The notes below the pieces were generated by a model. The model was not told where the DNA came from. It was given only the letters and a program-made list of their open reading frames with translations, and did not search any database. From assembly GCA_009772985.1 (NCBI GenBank), contig WOUS01000001.1, positions 62,001-126,000 on the forward strand: a stretch of DNA of 64,000 bases, given 5' to 3'. The stretch's first letter is position 1. The number at the start of each line of letters is the position of its first letter. This DNA comes from Anaerolineaceae bacterium (GTDB lineage: Bacteria > Chloroflexota > Anaerolineae > Anaerolineales > Villigracilaceae). The translations under genes and the position numbers were made by a program. Positions 25,206 through 33,358 of this stretch are shown here, in pieces.

Positions 25206-26108
25206 ATGAAACCTCTCACCATCGGCAGCCGCGCCTTCACGTGGGGCGAACGCACTTACGTGATGGGCATCCTCAACGTCACCCCCGACAGTTTTTCGGG
25301 GGATGGCCTCCTCGCCCCTCTCCCCCTGTCCGACAGGACGGGGGGAGAGGGGGAAGGGGTGAGGGGGGTGGCCCGCCAATTCCTCGCCTCCGGTGCGGAC
25401 ATTCTCGACGTGGGCGGCGAGTCCACCCGCCCCGGCTCGCAGCCGGTCAGCGCGGACGAGGAACTGGCCCGCGTCCTTCCGGTCATCCGCTCCATCGCTG
25501 CTGAATTCCCCGAAGCCGTCATCTCGATTGACACCTGCAAAGCCGCCGTCGCAGACGCGGCCCTGAAAGCCGGGGCGCGCCTCGTCAACGACGTGTGGGG
25601 CCTGCGCGCCGACCCGGACCTGGCGGCGGTGGCGGCGCGTCACAACACGCCGGTCATTTTGATGCACAACCGCTCCAAGCCGGCCAGCGTCGAGGTGCGC
25701 GAACGGCTTGGGAGCGCGTATCTCGCCGCGGAATATACAGACCTGCTCGAAGACGTGAAACGCGACCTGATGGACTCGGTCGCCATCGCCCGCCGCGCCG
25801 GCATCCCTGACGAGCGCATCCTGCTGGACCCGGGCATCGGCTTCGGCAAAACGGTGGAGCAAAACCTCGAACTCATCCGCCGCCTCGACGAGATCCGCGC
25901 CCTCGGCTTCCCCGTGCTGCTCGGCCCGTCGCGCAAATCGTTCATCGGCTACACCCTCGACCTGCCGCCCGATCAGCGCCTCGAAGGCACCGCCGCCGCC
26001 GTCGCTGTCGGCATCACGCGCGGCGCGGACATCGTCCGCGTCCACGATGTGCAGGCCATGGTGCGCGTGGCGCGCATGACGGACGCGATTGTCCGCCGCG
26101 AACCGTAA
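25206..26108 (+). CDS. folP: Dihydropteroate synthase with repeat-encoded insertion
   Basis: A 300-residue TIM-barrel enzyme joining p-aminobenzoate to the pterin pyrophosphate made by FolK. It has both DHPS signatures: MGILNVTPDSFSGDG and GADILDVGGESTRPG, plus VISIDTCKAAVADAAL, NDVWGL, ILLDPGIGFGKT and LLGPSRKSFIG. Between the two signatures, about 18 residues (LLAPLPLSDRTGGEGEGVRG) are encoded by a C/G-rich palindrome, in the flexible loop 1-2 region near the active site. The core motifs remain intact, so activity is likely. Start ATG at 25206 gives the usual N-terminus. Confidence 0.95.
   Translation: MKPLTIGSRAFTWGERTYVMGILNVTPDSFSGDGLLAPLPLSDRTGGEGEGVRGVARQFLASGADILDVGGESTRPGSQPVSADEELARVLPVIRSIAAEFPEAVISIDTCKAAVADAALKAGARLVNDVWGLRADPDLAAVAARHNTPVILMHNRSKPASVEVRERLGSAYLAAEYTDLLEDVKRDLMDSVAIARRAGIPDERILLDPGIGFGKTVEQNLELIRRLDEIRALGFPVLLGPSRKSFIGYTLDLPPDQRLEGTAAAVAVGITRGADIVRVHDVQAMVRVARMTDAIVRREP
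25306..25370. repeat. C/G-rich palindrome inside folP
   Basis: Arms cccctctccccctgtcc and ggacggggggagagggg with a 4-nt loop, flanked by ctcctcg and gtgagg. It is in frame and of the family seen at 8107, 26958, 35743 and 47723. Confidence 0.8.
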
Positions 26109-26144
26109 TCCCTTTTGTTTTTGCTTTTTGGTTTTCTCTGACCC

Positions 26145-28715
26145 ATGCCCTCCCCTCTCACCATCATCCGCCAGCGGCGTCACCGCCGCGACCGCTCCCG
26201 CCGCAGCGCCGAAAGCCGCACCGGACGGGTCGTCTTTGTCGTCGGCTTCGTGCTCAGCGCGCTGCTCGTGCTGGGACTGGTGGCCGGGGCGCTGGCGTAT
26301 GCCGATTTAACGCGCGGCCTGCCCCCGGTCCGGGAGATGACCGTGCTGCTGAATCCGGCGGACGGCCTGCTGCTCCAGCCGACGCGCCTCTACGACCGGA
26401 CCGGCACGCGCCTGCTGGCCGTCATCGCCCCGACCGATTCCGCCCGGACCTACATCCCCTACGACCAAATCCCGCAGTCCCTGATCAACGCCACGCTCGT
26501 CCTGGCCGACCCGAATTTCTGGCAGCACGGCGGTTACGTGATGGACGGCTGGCGCGACCCGGCGTCGCACCCCACCCTGGCCCAGCGTCTCGCCTCGGAC
26601 CTGTTGCTGTGGGACGAGCCGCTCTCGCCGCGCCGCGCCCTGCGCGAACGCCTGCTGGCCGCGCAGCTGACCGCCGAATTTGGCCGCGAGAAAATCATCG
26701 AGTGGTACCTGAACAGCGCCGACTACGGGAACGATGCCTACGGCGCGGAGGCCGCGGCGCAACTCTACTTCGGCAAATCCGTCACGCAACTCGATCTGGG
26801 CGAGTCCGCCCTGCTGGCCGCCGTCAGCCAGGCCCCGGCGCTGAACCCGTTCGACGCGCCCGAAGCCGCCGAGGAACTTCGCTTGCAGGCTTTGCAGGCC
26901 ATGCTCGACCAGGGGCTGATTTCTCCCGCCGATGCCGCCCAGGCCGCGGCGGAGAGACCCTCACTCCTGCCCCCCTCTCCCATTTTTGGGAGAGGGGCCG
27001 GGGGTGAGGGCTTCGTCAACCTGGCGCTCGACCAACTCGGCCAGCGCTTCGACCCGCAGCGCGTCCGCCGCGGCGGGCTGACGGTCGTCACCACGCTCGA
27101 CTACGATCTCCAACTCCAGGCCGACTGCGCGGTGAAGAATTACCTCGCCGGACTGGCCGGGGAAACCGATCCCCTCCCCGCCGCCGACGGCTCGGATTGC
27201 GAAGCGGCGCGCCTCCTGCCGTCCCTGCCCGCCGGGACGAGCCTGCCGGACGCCTCCGCCAGCGTCATCGTGACCGACCCGCGCAGCGGACAGGTGCTGG
27301 CCGCGGTCGGCGACGTGCGCGGCGGGCAGGCCCCCGAAGTGCGGGGGCAGGCCGGCGCGTACCTCCAGTCGCATCCCGCCGGGACGCTGCTCACCCCGTT
27401 CCTCTACCTGACCGGCTTCACGCGCGGCCTCAGCCCGGCCACCCTCGGCTGGGACATTCCCGGCGGCCTGGCCAACTTCGACGGGCAGTACCGCGGCCCG
27501 CTCCGGCTGCGCACCGCCCTCGTCAACGACTACCTCCCGCCCGCCGGAGCCGTGCTCGACCAGATGGGCGCGGAAAGCGTCGGGCGCATCGCCGCCCCGT
27601 TCGGGCTGACCATCCCGCCCGGCGCGGACATTCTCCGGGACGACATCTCCGTCTCGCCGCTTGACGCCGCGGCCGCCTACGGCGTTTTCGCCAATCAGGG
27701 CACGCTGGCCGGGCAGGCGCTCTCCGGCGAAGCCATCCGCCCGGCGACGGTGCTGAAAGTGACCGGCGTGGACGGCGCGCTCTGGGCCGACTGGACGACG
27801 CCGCGCGTGCAGGCAGTCGTCAGCCCGCAACTGGCTTACCTGATGACGGACGTGCTCGCCGACGCCTCCGCCCGCTGGCCGACGCTGGGACAATCGAACC
27901 CGCTGACGCTCGACCGCCCCGCCGCGGCGAAAGCGGCGCGCAGCCTCGACCTGTCCGCCGCGTGGACGGCCGGGTACACGCCTCAGCGCGTGACGGTGGC
28001 CTACGTTGGCGCGGGTGCGGAAACTGATTCCGTGTCCCCGCTGCTCGCCGCGGACCTGTGGCACGCGGTGATGGCGTACGCCGTCCGCAATCTGCCCGCG
28101 GAAAATTGGACCGTCCCGGCGGGCGTGACGACGGTCCTCGTCTGCGACCCGTCCGGCCTGCTGCCCACCGACGCCTGCCCGAACGTGGTCGGCGAGGTGT
28201 TCCTGGCGGGCAACGAACCGGTCCAGGCCGACACGCTGTACCAATCCTTTGAGGTGGACATCGAGACCGGCCTGCTGGCAACGGTCTTCACCCCGCCCGA
28301 ACTGATTCAGGCGCGCACGTACATGGTCGTGCCGCCCGAGGCGCGGACGTGGGCCGAGGCGGCGGGCATCCCGGTCCCGCCCGCGGAGTATGACGCCATC
28401 CAGACGCCGGTCATCCTGCCGGACGTACACATCACCGCCCCGCTGCTGTTCGCGCAGGTGGGCGGGACGGTCGAGATCCGCGGCTCCGCCTCCGGCGCGG
28501 ACTTCGCCTCCTACCGGCTGGAGTTCGGCCAGGGGCTTAATCCGCAAGCCTGGACGCAGATCGGCACCGACAGCGCCACCGCCGTGACCGAGGGCGCGCT
28601 CGGCTCGTGGGACACCTCCGGCCTGGAGGGGCTGTACGCCCTGCGCCTGCTCGTGGTGCGCACGGACCGGAGGGTGGAGCAGGCCGTGGTGGTGGTGACG
28701 ATCACGCAGCCGTAA
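26145..28715 (+). CDS. Class A penicillin-binding-protein homologue with lost active sites
   Basis: An 856-residue protein with basic cytoplasmic tail, one membrane anchor (28-53), GT51 transglycosylase-like domain (about 65-290), transpeptidase-like domain (about 370-690) and a C-terminal Ig-like domain (about 755-856) as in PBP1C. Overall order and several structural motifs are kept (REKIIEWYLNSADYGNDAYG, GESALLAAVSQAP, WTAGYTPQRV). Key residues are gone: the glycosyltransferase EDxxFxxHxG reads ADPNFWQHGG (A121 for the catalytic Glu), and all transpeptidase motifs are changed (SxxK is GTLLTP at 413-418, SxN is DYL near 462-464, KTG is KAA near 596-598). It is probably a pseudoenzyme with a structural role. 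Confidence 0.88.
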   Translation: MPSPLTIIRQRRHRRDRSRRSAESRTGRVVFVVGFVLSALLVLGLVAGALAYADLTRGLPPVREMTVLLNPADGLLLQPTRLYDRTGTRLLAVIAPTDSARTYIPYDQIPQSLINATLVLADPNFWQHGGYVMDGWRDPASHPTLAQRLASDLLLWDEPLSPRRALRERLLAAQLTAEFGREKIIEWYLNSADYGNDAYGAEAAAQLYFGKSVTQLDLGESALLAAVSQAPALNPFDAPEAAEELRLQALQAMLDQGLISPADAAQAAAERPSLLPPSPIFGRGAGGEGFVNLALDQLGQRFDPQRVRRGGLTVVTTLDYDLQLQADCAVKNYLAGLAGETDPLPAADGSDCEAARLLPSLPAGTSLPDASASVIVTDPRSGQVLAAVGDVRGGQAPEVRGQAGAYLQSHPAGTLLTPFLYLTGFTRGLSPATLGWDIPGGLANFDGQYRGPLRLRTALVNDYLPPAGAVLDQMGAESVGRIAAPFGLTIPPGADILRDDISVSPLDAAAAYGVFANQGTLAGQALSGEAIRPATVLKVTGVDGALWADWTTPRVQAVVSPQLAYLMTDVLADASARWPTLGQSNPLTLDRPAAAKAARSLDLSAAWTAGYTPQRVTVAYVGAGAETDSVSPLLAADLWHAVMAYAVRNLPAENWTVPAGVTTVLVCDPSGLLPTDACPNVVGEVFLAGNEPVQADTLYQSFEVDIETGLLATVFTPPELIQARTYMVVPPEARTWAEAAGIPVPPAEYDAIQTPVILPDVHITAPLLFAQVGGTVEIRGSASGADFASYRLEFGQGLNPQAWTQIGTDSATAVTEGALGSWDTSGLEGLYALRLLVVRTDRRVEQAVVVVTITQP
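26958..27010. repeat. C/G-rich palindrome inside the PBP-like gene
   Basis: Arms cctctccca and tgggagagg with outer arms ccctcac and gtgaggg. It is in frame and encodes PSLLPPSPIFGRGAGGEG between the two domains. Confidence 0.8.
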
Positions 28716-28729
28716 AAGAAATCCAATGA

Positions 28730-28771
28730 AAAAGCCGCGAAGGATTCGGCAAGTTCCTTCGCGGCTTTTTT
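28730..28771 (+). terminator. Intrinsic terminator after the PBP-like gene
   Basis: A 13-bp stem (aagccgcgaagga / tccttcgcggctt) followed by a T-run, with an A-run on the other side, so it can serve both convergent genes. Confidence 0.9.
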
Positions 28772-28800
28772 GCTTCATAATTGATTTTCATCCGCTTACT

Positions 28801-29082
28801 TTACTGCTTCGAAACTCCAGCCGAGGCCAGTTCTTCACGGATCGCCATCCGCATGGCAGCGACAAACTCTCCGCGTTGATTCTGCATGTAGGCGCGCAAA
28901 GCATCATTGATAAGGGTCTGGTAATTCCCGCCGCCGCTCTTGTTCACCTCTTCGCGGAACCAATTCAAAACATCGGTATCAACGCGGATCGTGATGCGCG
29001 TCTTCCTCGCGGAGGACGGCACGATGGGACCGCGTTTGGCGCGGCTGAAATCATATTCGGGTTTCGTTTCACTGACTTTCAT
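28801..29082 (-). CDS. brnA: BrnA-type ribbon-helix-helix antitoxin
   Basis: A 93-residue protein. RKTRITIRVDTDVLNWFREE is the DNA-binding ribbon-helix-helix, followed by GGGNYQTLINDALRAYM, typical of BrnA. It should bind and neutralise the adjacent BrnT and repress the operon. Its ATG lies inside the end of brnT (14-nt overlap) with a GAGAGG ribosome site. Confidence 0.9.
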   Translation of the reverse strand: MKVSETKPEYDFSRAKRGPIVPSSARKTRITIRVDTDVLNWFREEVNKSGGGNYQTLINDALRAYMQNQRGEFVAAMRMAIREELASAGVSKQ

Positions 29083-29338
29083 AGGTTTTCCTCTCGTTTT
29101 CTGTTGCTTTCCTGGCAGAGATGATGCGAATGTCGTTATTCCGAAACGTGAACACTACAACCAGGAGACGCCCCAGGAAATCCCTGCCTACAGCAACGAG
29201 CCTTTCTTCGCCATAGTCGGCAGAATCTTCCTGCCACAAAGCAAACTCGTCTTCGAAAACGCCGACCGCATCGGCGAACTCAATACCGTGCTTTTTCAAA
29301 TTGCCGGCGGCCTTGCGGGGATCCCATTGATAGGTCAC
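29069..29338 (-). CDS. brnT: BrnT-type ribonuclease toxin
   Basis: An 89-residue protein of the BrnT family (RelE-like fold): start YQWDPRKAAGNLKKHGIEF, central GEERLVAVGRDFLGRLLVVVF and terminal IRIISARKATENERK, where Arg/Lys residues form the RNase site. Start codon GTG. The pair is complete and apparently intact, unlike the module at 17055-17575. Confidence 0.92.
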   Translation of the reverse strand: MTYQWDPRKAAGNLKKHGIEFADAVGVFEDEFALWQEDSADYGEERLVAVGRDFLGRLLVVVFTFRNNDIRIISARKATENERKTYESQ

Positions 29339-29387
29339 GGTTGGATTGTATGCACAAACGGCATACGCGTCAAGGCGTTAAGTCGTA

Positions 29388-29420
29388 AACCAAAAACGCC
29401 CGGCGAGGGCGTTTTTGGTT
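29388..29420 (-). terminator. Strong intrinsic terminator of the proteasome-like gene
   Basis: A 14-bp perfect stem (aaccaaaaacgccc / gggcgtttttggtt) with a 5-nt loop and flanking A and T runs; it isolates the gene at 29437 from brnTA. Confidence 0.92.
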
Positions 29421-29436
29421 AGGATACTTGGGATTT

Positions 29437-30219
29437 TTAGCATCGCGCTTGGTCGATTGATGTTTTTGTCGTATTTGCTAGAAGAAATCTGAGCTCTTCA
29501 AGATTAGTCGCAACTGGAGGCATCGTGAATCTGTTTTCAACTGTGCCGTATGTTTGAATATCGTTTTTCCCAATCCTGATTCCATCCCGGCCTACAGTAC
29601 AGATGTGTAAATGATCGCTGATGCCTTGAACAGGAAACTTCTTCAACTCATTCGAAATCGACATCATGAGTCCTAGTGCCGCGCCATCTCGGCTACCTAC
29701 CTGAAGTTGGAATAGATCAAAATCATCATCAAGTTTGTGAAGGGCATTCATATAATTATTTACTTTGCTTCCAGAACCGATAGAAACAATCTGAGCGGGA
29801 TGTGCAATTTTTGGTTCGAACTCTGGCGCAGAGAATCGATATACATAGCACTTTGCCCAAGGAGCGTCACCATCGTTTTCTGTAGGGTGTGCAGAAAGAA
29901 GCAATAACTGTAAACCAAGGCGCCGCTCAACTTCAGGAAATGCTCTAAATAGTTCTTTTGTGTCTTGTGGTAAGTTTTCTGCAAAGACTTGTGGTATCCA
30001 GGCCATACCCTGTTGGGGAGGTCGCAGTGCTGCACTAAGTTGATTAATAACTTCGAAACCAATTCGAACAGATCCAGCAAATCCAATGGCAAGGTGCGGT
30101 CCAATATTATATATTTTCTGAAGACAATCGCGTTCTGTGCCATCACTTAATGTCACTCGTACATCTGACAGGCCAACTGCATAACCAAAAGGTCCGGCAC
30201 GTCCAATTACCCAAGTCAT
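29437..30219 (-). CDS. Stand-alone proteasome/HslV-like Ntn-hydrolase protein
   Basis: A 260-residue protein with strong ribosome site (AAGGAAGG). After Met removal the N-terminus is Thr. The first 60 residues follow the HslV/proteasome-beta plan: TWVIGRAG, then GLSDVRVT (Asp in the place of HslV D17), CLQKIYNI (Lys in the place of K33) and LAIGFAGSV (the GFAG oxyanion loop). A family with Thr nucleophile and protease activity is therefore likely. It is longer than HslV and has no ATPase partner (HslU, ARC/Mpa) nearby. Base composition is clearly more AT-rich than its neighbours, suggesting transfer, and it sits beside a toxin-antitoxin pair. Function unknown; fold call is from motifs only. 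Confidence 0.68.
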   Translation of the reverse strand: MTWVIGRAGPFGYAVGLSDVRVTLSDGTERDCLQKIYNIGPHLAIGFAGSVRIGFEVINQLSAALRPPQQGMAWIPQVFAENLPQDTKELFRAFPEVERRLGLQLLLLSAHPTENDGDAPWAKCYVYRFSAPEFEPKIAHPAQIVSIGSGSKVNNYMNALHKLDDDFDLFQLQVGSRDGAALGLMMSISNELKKFPVQGISDHLHICTVGRDGIRIGKNDIQTYGTVENRFTMPPVATNLEELRFLLANTTKTSIDQARC

Positions 30220-30352
30220 AGTTCCTTCCTTGCTCCGATGCTCCTTGCTCGGCGAGGGACTCCTGTCCCCGCCGAAATGTGACCGCAGGTCTCCGGTTGG
30301 TTGAGACTTTCGGTCACAGGCCTGTTGTGGTCAAGAGACCACGACACAGCGA

Positions 30353-30934
30353 TCACCCCTGCCTCATCCACCGCTTGACCGCCTCGTGCGGATGCTGATG
30401 CTCGGCCATCAAATCCAGCAGGCGGGACGGGTCGGCGTGGCACAGCAGGGAGCGGCGGTGTTCGGGGAAGAGGAATTTCTCAGCCTCGGCGCGGTCGAGC
30501 ATTTGCAGGAGCGGGTCGTAGTAGCCGCCCACGTTCAGCAGTCCCACCGGTTTCTCGTGGACGCCGATCTGCGCCCAGGTGAGGGTCTCGAAGAGTTCGT
30601 CCAGCGTGCCGAAGCCGCCGGGCAGGGCGATGTAACCGTCGGACAGTTCGTACATGCGCCGCTTGCGCTCGTGGATGGTGGGCGCGACCTCCAGCCGCGT
30701 CAGGCCGGGATGCGCGAGCGCCGGGGTGTTCATGCTCTCGACGATGACGCCGGTCACCTCGCCGCCGCCTTCCAGCGCGCCGTCGGCGACCGCGCCCATC
30801 AGCCCGGTCCGCCCGCCGCCGTAGACGAGCGCCAGTCCGCGCCGGGCGAGGGTCAGGCCGGTTAAACGCGCGGCAGATAAAAAGTCCGGGGAGATGCCGT
30901 CGGCGGAGCCGCAGTAAACGCAAATGGATTTCAT
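30353..30934 (-). CDS. LOG family cytokinin-nucleotide phosphoribohydrolase
   Basis: A 193-residue Rossmann-like enzyme starting MKSICVYCGSADG. The family motif PGGFGTLDELFE is present together with VYGGGRTGLMGAVADGAL and IHERKRRM. LOG enzymes hydrolyse (iso)pentenyl-adenine ribotides or other nucleoside 5'-monophosphates to free base and ribose phosphate. The protein is soluble and of standard length. The region between it and the upstream gene contains only small hairpins. Confidence 0.92.
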   Translation of the reverse strand: MKSICVYCGSADGISPDFLSAARLTGLTLARRGLALVYGGGRTGLMGAVADGALEGGGEVTGVIVESMNTPALAHPGLTRLEVAPTIHERKRRMYELSDGYIALPGGFGTLDELFETLTWAQIGVHEKPVGLLNVGGYYDPLLQMLDRAEAEKFLFPEHRRSLLCHADPSRLLDLMAEHQHPHEAVKRWMRQG

Positions 30935-30977
30935 GGTGTCCTTATATTGCATATTTTGTGTTGCACATACTCTGTGC

Positions 30978-31121
30978 TGTGTCGCTGCGAGGAGGGTCGA
31001 GTAGGACGAAGTCCGTACCGAGACCCGACGAAGCAGTCTCCCGACCGGCGAGGGGATTGCTTCGCCGCCTCGGTCTTGATACGCTCCGCTACTCGACCAT
31101 CGGCGGCTCGCAATGACACAG
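30978..31121. repeat. Long palindromic repeat, copy 1 ('tgtcgctgcgagg' family)
   Basis: Outer arms ctgtgtcgctgcgagg and ctcgcaatgacacagg enclose inner repeats (gaagcagtctcccg, attgcttcgccg). The same family occurs at 40432-40544, 57911-57962 and at the window end. The 317-bp gap between the LOG gene and the protease contains this element and no gene. Confidence 0.85.
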
Positions 31122-31251
31122 GCGGTAATTTTCGGCCAAGTATACCGTCAGCGGGAGAAATCCGGCAGGTTAGAGTTCGATAAGACCTGCCTCCCCACGC
31201 TTGACCGGCGCGCCGCCGGGGGTCTAGAATTGACGCAGAAATGGAGCCGCC

Positions 31252-32397
31252 ATGAAAAAACGATTTGCCCTCGGTACGTTCGCCGCAGTCCTGGCAATGA
31301 CGCTGCTGGCCTGCCAGTTGACCAGCCTGATCCCGACTCAGTCCGTCGAGACGCCGCAGCCGACGCTGGCGCCGCTGCCCTCCGGGACCGTGGACCTGGT
31401 CAGCGAGGAGAGCCGGCTGATGGCGCTCTACGCGCAGGTCTCGCCGGGCGTGGTCGCCATCCGCGCCTACGCGTCGAGCGGGACCGGCAGCCTGGGTTCC
31501 GGCTGGGTCTACTCGGCCGACGGCTACATCGTCACCAACCACCACGTGGTGGCAGGCGCGGACACGGTGGAGGTGGACTTCCCCTCCGGCTACAAAACCT
31601 ACGGGACGGTCGTGGGGGCGGACGCGCACTCGGACCTGGCCGTGATCCGGGTCGAGGTCCCGCCCGCGGAACTGCATCCGCTCACGCTGGGCGACTCGAG
31701 CACGCTCCGGCCGGGGCAGATGGTGGTCGCCATCGGCAACCCGTTCGGCCTGAACGGCACGATGACGACCGGCATCGTCTCGGCGGTGGGGCGCGCCATC
31801 ACGTCGGACGTGCAGGCTTCCGGCGGCGGCTACTACTCGTCGGCCGACATCATCCAGACCGACGCGGCGCTCAACCCGGGCAACTCGGGCGGGCCGCTGC
31901 TGAACCTGGACGGGGAAGTGGTGGGCGTCAATAGTTCCATTCGCACCACCGGCTACACCGACACGGGCGAGCCGGTCAACTCGGGCATCGGGTTCGCCAT
32001 CTCCATCAACATCGTCAAGCGGGTGGTTCCCAGCCTGATCGAGAAGGGCAGGTTCGACTATCCTTATCTCGGCATCGGCACCACCGACAACCTCCTGCTG
32101 GCGGATATCGAAGCCCTCGGCCTGCAGAGCAACACCGGCATCTACGTGACGGGCGTGGTCGTGGGCGGACCGGCGGAGCAGGCCGGCGTCCGCGCCGCCT
32201 CGCAGACCATCAGTTCCAGCGGACTGAAAGCCGGCGGCGACCTGATCATCGCCGTGGACGGGACTCCCGTCCAGTGGTTCGACGACCTGATGCGTTATCT
32301 CATCCTGAACAAGGAGCCGGGCGATGCCATCGTGCTGACCGTCCTGCGCGGCAGCGAGCAGGTGGATTTGACGCTGGTGTTGGGGACGAGGCCGTAA
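31252..32397 (+). CDS. HtrA/DegP-like serine protease lipoprotein with PDZ domain
   Basis: A 381-residue exported protein. The signal peptide ends in a lipobox (TLLACQLT), so it is membrane anchored by a lipidated cysteine, followed by a Pro/Thr-rich linker. The trypsin-like domain has the complete triad: His in IVTNHHVVAGA, Asp in AHSDLAVIRV and Ser in LNPGNSGGPLLN. The C-terminal PDZ domain (GVVVGGPAEQAGVRAAS) binds substrates. It should degrade or refold damaged envelope proteins. It is monocistronic with its own terminator; a TAGAAT box lies about 30 bp upstream. Confidence 0.95.
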   Translation: MKKRFALGTFAAVLAMTLLACQLTSLIPTQSVETPQPTLAPLPSGTVDLVSEESRLMALYAQVSPGVVAIRAYASSGTGSLGSGWVYSADGYIVTNHHVVAGADTVEVDFPSGYKTYGTVVGADAHSDLAVIRVEVPPAELHPLTLGDSSTLRPGQMVVAIGNPFGLNGTMTTGIVSAVGRAITSDVQASGGGYYSSADIIQTDAALNPGNSGGPLLNLDGEVVGVNSSIRTTGYTDTGEPVNSGIGFAISINIVKRVVPSLIEKGRFDYPYLGIGTTDNLLLADIEALGLQSNTGIYVTGVVVGGPAEQAGVRAASQTISSSGLKAGGDLIIAVDGTPVQWFDDLMRYLILNKEPGDAIVLTVLRGSEQVDLTLVLGTRP

Positions 32398-32423
32398 ACC
32401 AAAAAAAGAAAAACACAAAGCAA

Positions 32424-32454
32424 AAGGGCGGTCCCTGAATGGAAGGCCGCCCTT
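32424..32454 (+). terminator. Intrinsic terminator of the HtrA-like gene
   Basis: Inverted repeat aagggcgg..ccgccctt with a mostly paired centre, followed by ttcttgtt. An A-rich tract of the aaacacaaagcaaaag type precedes it. Confidence 0.8.
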
Positions 32455-32532
32455 CTTGTTGATAGAGAGAGTCGGAGCGCAAAGTCCGCTTCAGCGGACT
32501 TCGTATGCCAGCCGGGGGATTCATCCCCGGCC

Positions 32533-33174
32533 TTACGCGAACCGTTCCTCTTTCCACACGTCCGCATCGTTGTGATAGCCCGCCTTCTCCCAGAACCCCA
32601 GCCGGTCGCGGGACATGAACTCCAGCCCGCGCAGCCACTTGGCGCCCTTCCAGAGATACGGCGTCTTGACGTCCGCGCGGCCGGGGATGGCGCCGACCAC
32701 CCCGCGCAACGGATAGCCGTGGTCGGGCGAAATCGGCTCGCCGTTGAAATGCGTTGCCAGCAGGAAGTTGTCTTGCAGCGCCACCTCCAGCGGCAGGTTG
32801 ACGGTGAAGCCGTACTCGGCGTGCTGCATGACGAACGCCGCGGCCGGCTTCGGCGTGACCAGCCCGGAGTCCACCAGCGCCCGCACCGACACGCCTTCCC
32901 AGAGCGCGTCGAACTTGCTCCAGCGCGTCACGCAGTGCAGGTCCATTGTCACTTGGGTGCGCGGCAGTTGGTTGAACTCGTCCCACGTCCAGCGCTTCTC
33001 TTTCTCGACCTCGCCCCAGACGCGGAAATCCCAGGTTGCTGGGTTGAAGGGCGGCACCGGCCCGTAATGCAGCACCGGGAACTTGAGCGTCAGCGCCTGC
33101 CCCGGCGGGAGCCGGTCTTCGCCCCGGACGAGGTCTTCTTCCTGTTTTCGATCCTTGCCTTCGTGATTGAACAT
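32533..33174 (-). CDS. Sulfite-oxidase-like molybdopterin oxidoreductase
   Basis: A 213-residue protein with the sulfite oxidase/MsrP molybdopterin fold and no Tat signal, so it is cytoplasmic. The Mo-ligating cysteine is C81 in [10 protein letters not shown], and [19 protein letters not shown] and the following KWLRGLEF match the cofactor-binding region. No haem or dimerisation domain is present. Such short 'sulfite oxidase-like oxidoreductases' are common in bacteria; the substrate is unknown. No molybdenum cofactor genes occur in the window. Confidence 0.9.
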   Translation of the reverse strand: MFNHEGKDRKQEEDLVRGEDRLPPGQALTLKFPVLHYGPVPPFNPATWDFRVWGEVEKEKRWTWDEFNQLPRTQVTMDLHCVTRWSKFDALWEGVSVRALVDSGLVTPKPAAAFVMQHAEYGFTVNLPLEVALQDNFLLATHFNGEPISPDHGYPLRGVVGAIPGRADVKTPYLWKGAKWLRGLEFMSRDRLGFWEKAGYHNDADVWKEERFA

Positions 33175-33269
33175 ATCCGACTACTCCTGTCCAAAAATTA
33201 TATCATGGCGGACAAACATGCTTTGGACACGGATGGCACGGAAAAATTCATGTTCAAAGGTTCCCCTCC

Positions 33270-33326
33270 GCTCCCGCCGGATTTGCAATCCGGCGGCTGG
33301 ATTGCAAATCCAGCCGAAGCATGGGT
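33270..33326. repeat. Double palindrome before the acetyltransferase gene
   Basis: Two adjacent palindromes, gccggatttgcaatccggc and ggctggattgcaaatccagc, then gaagcatgggt. The element is almost the exact reverse complement of 43320-43386. Confidence 0.85.
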
Positions 33327-33345
33327 GAACAGTTTCTCCTTACGG

Positions 33346-33351
33346 TATAAT
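33346..33351 (+). promoter_or_regulatory. -10 box for leaderless acetyltransferase transcript
   Basis: TATAAT lies exactly 7 nt before the ATG at 33359, the same geometry as at 5556 and 8179. Confidence 0.55.
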
Positions 33352-33358
33352 CCTCCTC

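Noticed and set aside
24525-26183. 552-codon minus-strand frame opposite folP
   Set aside because: Antisense of folP and the STAS-like gene; no recognisable domain.
26961-28778. 605-codon minus-strand frame opposite the PBP-like gene
   Set aside because: Low-complexity Arg/Gly/His-rich antisense frame; the plus-strand protein has consistent domain order.
30931-32418. 495-codon minus-strand frame opposite the HtrA-like protease
   Set aside because: The plus strand has a signal peptide, catalytic triad and PDZ domain; the antisense has none.
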